Shown here piece after piece: positions 51,439-53,107 of a stretch of DNA of 53,107 bases; the stretch's first letter is position 1; every line of letters begins with the position of its first letter. Origin of the DNA: Candidatus Eremiobacteraceae bacterium (lineage in GTDB: Bacteria > Vulcanimicrobiota > Vulcanimicrobiia > Eremiobacterales > Eremiobacteraceae). The translations under genes and the position numbers were made by a program. The notes under the pieces are model-generated. The model saw nothing but the letters and a program-made list of their open reading frames with translations, was not told the origin of the DNA and made no database searches. The stretch covers positions 1 to 53,107 of the forward strand of contig DATGJI010000028.1 of assembly GCA_035295225.1 (NCBI GenBank), given 5' to 3'.

Positions 51439-52191
51439 ATGAACCTCGTTCGCGGAATGGCCGGCCTCGGGCTGGCGGCGGCCCTCATGACGAGCATGGC
51501 GGCTTGCGGCTCTTCGGGGAGCTCTAGCTCGGATAACAGTCAGTCTGCAGCGACAGTAGCGCCCGCGGCCACCGGCGCGATGGCCGGAGGCGGCGCGATG
51601 TCGGGATCGGCAATGGCGCCGGGCGACATGGGTAAAGACACCAGGGTGGGCGGCGAGATGCACGGCCGTTTCGGCGGACCGGTCTACAACGGAGCGCCGG
51701 CGCTCAATGTCACGGCCGCACTCGTCATGGCGGGCGGCGGGCCAGCGAAATACTCGACCGCGACGGCGTTGACTGCGATGGTCGGCGCGCCGACAGTGAA
51801 AGCGGAAGTGGCGAAACTCACGAAGCAGTATGGCGCGAGCGAAGTGAATTCGTGGCTGAAGACGTTTGACTTCGCCGTCAACGATTCGTTGAAGATCGCG
51901 ACGGCGGCGGGCATCAAACTTCCGGCGGCAGATCCGAAGATGACCGGCAAGCTGCTCGCGACGACGCTCGTGACGGCCGGCACCGCGAAAGACGGCACGT
52001 TCCAGATCGAACTGCTGCTGGATAAGGCCGTGAGCCACAAGATCCACGTTCAAGTGATGAATGACATCGACAAGGCGCCCGGTCTTGGAAAGAAAGCTGA
52101 CCTCGACTATCACACGGTCAGCAACCAGGCGTTCTTCGATGTTGCGCAAGCACTCGGCGCGAAATCCGTCATGTTGGCGCCGCTCCACTAG
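51439..52191 (+). CDS. Lipoprotein of unknown function
   Basis: 250 residues; AAGGAG 11 bases before the ATG. Signal peptide with lipobox MAACG (Cys 23), followed by a Ser/Gly/Ala/Met-rich linker (about 24-75) that would tether the domain away from the membrane. The globular part (about 80-250) includes KYSTATALTAMVG, KYGASEVNSWLKTFDFAVNDSLKIA with helix-rich character, and FQIELLLDKAVSHKIHVQVMNDID. No family recognised. The 205 bases upstream hold no gene. The palindromic repeat lies 13 bases after its stop. Confidence 0.75.
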   Translation: MNLVRGMAGLGLAAALMTSMAACGSSGSSSSDNSQSAATVAPAATGAMAGGGAMSGSAMAPGDMGKDTRVGGEMHGRFGGPVYNGAPALNVTAALVMAGGGPAKYSTATALTAMVGAPTVKAEVAKLTKQYGASEVNSWLKTFDFAVNDSLKIATAAGIKLPAADPKMTGKLLATTLVTAGTAKDGTFQIELLLDKAVSHKIHVQVMNDIDKAPGLGKKADLDYHTVSNQAFFDVAQALGAKSVMLAPLH

Positions 52192-52204
52192 ACCAGGGTG
52201 AATA

Positions 52205-52257
52205 GGCGGACCATAAAGGTCCGCCCCACATGAGAGGGCGGACCCGTAAAGGTCCGC
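52205..52257. repeat. Second copy of the palindromic repeat element
   Basis: Unit A (52205-52230) has arms GGCGGACC/GGTCCGCC around ATAAA and ends in CCACA; reverse-complemented it equals mutS2 unit 1 at 25 of 26 positions. Unit B (52231-52257) has arms GCGGACC/GGTCCGC around CGTAAA. The units are joined head to head, the reverse of the order in mutS2. TTTT at 52263 follows, so it may also terminate the lipoprotein transcript. Confidence 0.88.
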
Positions 52258-52284
52258 ACTCTGTTTTATCGGTGCGGTGAGTCG

Positions 52285-52839
52285 CTATTGCGGCGGGTAG
52301 GGAGAGTCGTCGGGCGCCGGGGTGCTGTCGACAGGCGGCGGCACGCGCGAATGCTGCGCGGCCGTGAAAGGCATGTCGGTGATCGGTCCGATGCTGACCG
52401 AGCCGAACATGTCGGCGTACGTATCGATCGTTATGTCCATCGTGCCGACCTGATCCGTGGCGGACCGCGTGGGCAGTCTCAACGCGAGTTTGATGTGCGA
52501 TCCGTCTCGCGTGCCGCTCAGTGCGTACGTCGTTTTCGGATCGTACGCCCACGTGCCGGTCACGGTCGTGCCGTCGTCCTTGAGCGTCATATTGGAATAG
52601 ATCGGATAACCCGCAGGCTGCAAGATCATCAACCACGTGCCGGTGGGAATCTGATCGAGTGCGAAGGATGGGGTGGGCGGCGCTGTGGGACTCGGACTTG
52701 GGCTGGGGCTCGGCTGCGGACTCCGATGCGGACGCGCTAACGCCATGTCGGAAAGGGCACCGTGCCCGCCGACCGACGTGATGACGCTCGCGACCGCAAA
52801 GCAGAGGGCGACCGCGGCGACGCGCCAAAGTGAAGTCAT
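52285..52839 (-). CDS. Exported protein with a Pro/Ser stalk
   Basis: 184 residues; AGGAG about 11 bases before the ATG. Signal peptide (LWRVAAVALCFAVASVITSV). A Pro/Ser linker (RSPQPSPSPSPSPTAPPTP, about 38-58) precedes a single beta-rich domain (about 60-150: GTWLMILQPAGYPIYSNMTLKDDGTTVTGTWAYD; YALSGTRDGSHIKLALRL) and a Pro-rich tail. The G-T-W and G-x-I-K-L strands resemble the exported protein at 48929-49333. Surface or periplasmic; function unknown. Confidence 0.72.
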   Translation of the reverse strand: MTSLWRVAAVALCFAVASVITSVGGHGALSDMALARPHRSPQPSPSPSPSPTAPPTPSFALDQIPTGTWLMILQPAGYPIYSNMTLKDDGTTVTGTWAYDPKTTYALSGTRDGSHIKLALRLPTRSATDQVGTMDITIDTYADMFGSVSIGPITDMPFTAAQHSRVPPPVDSTPAPDDSPYPPQ

Positions 52840-52963
52840 GCCAGACGTGCTCCTGTAGGTTGATGGAGTGCGGTATGCGCTCGTTTAGATGAACGCATGG
52901 CACCGACCTTGCCGTTCCAGCGTCCCGGCAATTGAGGTCGGTAGTCTACGCGAGAGGCTCACT

Positions 52964-53107
52964 ATGAAGCCGGCGCCATTCTTGCTATCTCTACTCACCC
53001 TCATCGTCGCCGCATCGCTTGCCGGCACATCGTCGATCGCTCGCGCGGATAGTTCCGTGCCGACGTCGGGGCCGACGCTCGCGCCCGATGCGCCGCCGCC
53101 CGGTCTC
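52964..53107 (+). CDS. Exported protein, 3' end outside the window
   Basis: Open frame from ATG 52964 (GAGAGG 6 bases upstream) to the window edge, 48 codons. It begins with a signal peptide (MKPAPFLLSLLTLIVAASLAG, cleavage likely after SIARA) and continues with a Pro-rich stretch (PTLAPDAPPP). Nothing can be said about function. Confidence 0.6.
   Translation, partial: MKPAPFLLSLLTLIVAASLAGTSSIARADSSVPTSGPTLAPDAPPPGL

Overview
The window is about 65% GC, with densely packed genes on both strands. The organism looks like an uncultured diderm bacterium. A cyclic beta-glucan synthase, a DUF5916-type outer-membrane beta-barrel protein and a lipoprotein all argue for an outer membrane. The gene mix and a short palindromic repeat containing GGCGGACC/GGTCCGCC remind me of Candidatus Eremiobacterota (WPS-2). 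That placement is an inference and I could not test it by a search.

Layout. 1-7.6 kb holds housekeeping genes: gatB (5' end outside the window), mutS2 and tyrS reading right, hslO reading left, then aroQ, hup and a GNAT acetyltransferase. mutS2 carries a palindromic repeat inserted in frame. 7.7-11.8 kb holds an exported phosphoesterase, a glycine-zipper exported protein, an AlkB-like oxygenase, a pirin and a small exported protein. 11.9-14.3 kb is a leftward stress cassette: a metallothionein-like peptide, a phosphoribosyltransferase, a small basic protein, a triple-BON protein and Hsp20. A hairpin abuts the BON start codon. 14.3-18.75 kb is a leftward exporter operon (HlyD adaptor, two ATPases that look like the two halves of YbhF, one ABC-2 permease). 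19.3-29.6 kb is a rightward pair: a cyclic beta-1,2-glucan synthase of about 2,890 residues, and phosphoglucomutase, which interconverts the glucose phosphates that feed UDP-glucose synthesis.

29.7-32.5 kb is a lower-GC patch of small exported or membrane proteins beside a tRNA-Pro(GGG) with its own terminator. 32.6-40.3 kb holds a small membrane protein, an SRPBCC-like protein, an operon in which an MgtA-type P-ATPase overlaps a fused acyl-CoA synthetase/GNAT gene, and a YdeI/DUF1905 protein. 40.4-43.9 kb holds two related secreted repeat proteins flanking a second copy of the small membrane protein family. 43.9-49.3 kb holds a CBM9/DUF5916 barrel protein, a LytS/LytTR-type two-component pair, a two-domain VOC protein and a small exported protein. 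49.5-53.1 kb holds a GlsB/YeaQ membrane protein, a DUF5996 protein and several small secreted proteins. A second copy of the palindromic repeat lies here, and an exported protein runs off the right edge.

The most interesting points are the in-frame palindromic element in mutS2, the secreted paralogue pair with its embedded membrane-protein paralogue, the stress cassette with a possible RNA thermometer, and the mgtA/acyl-CoA synthetase-acetyltransferase overlap. I found no CRISPR array, insertion sequence or prophage.
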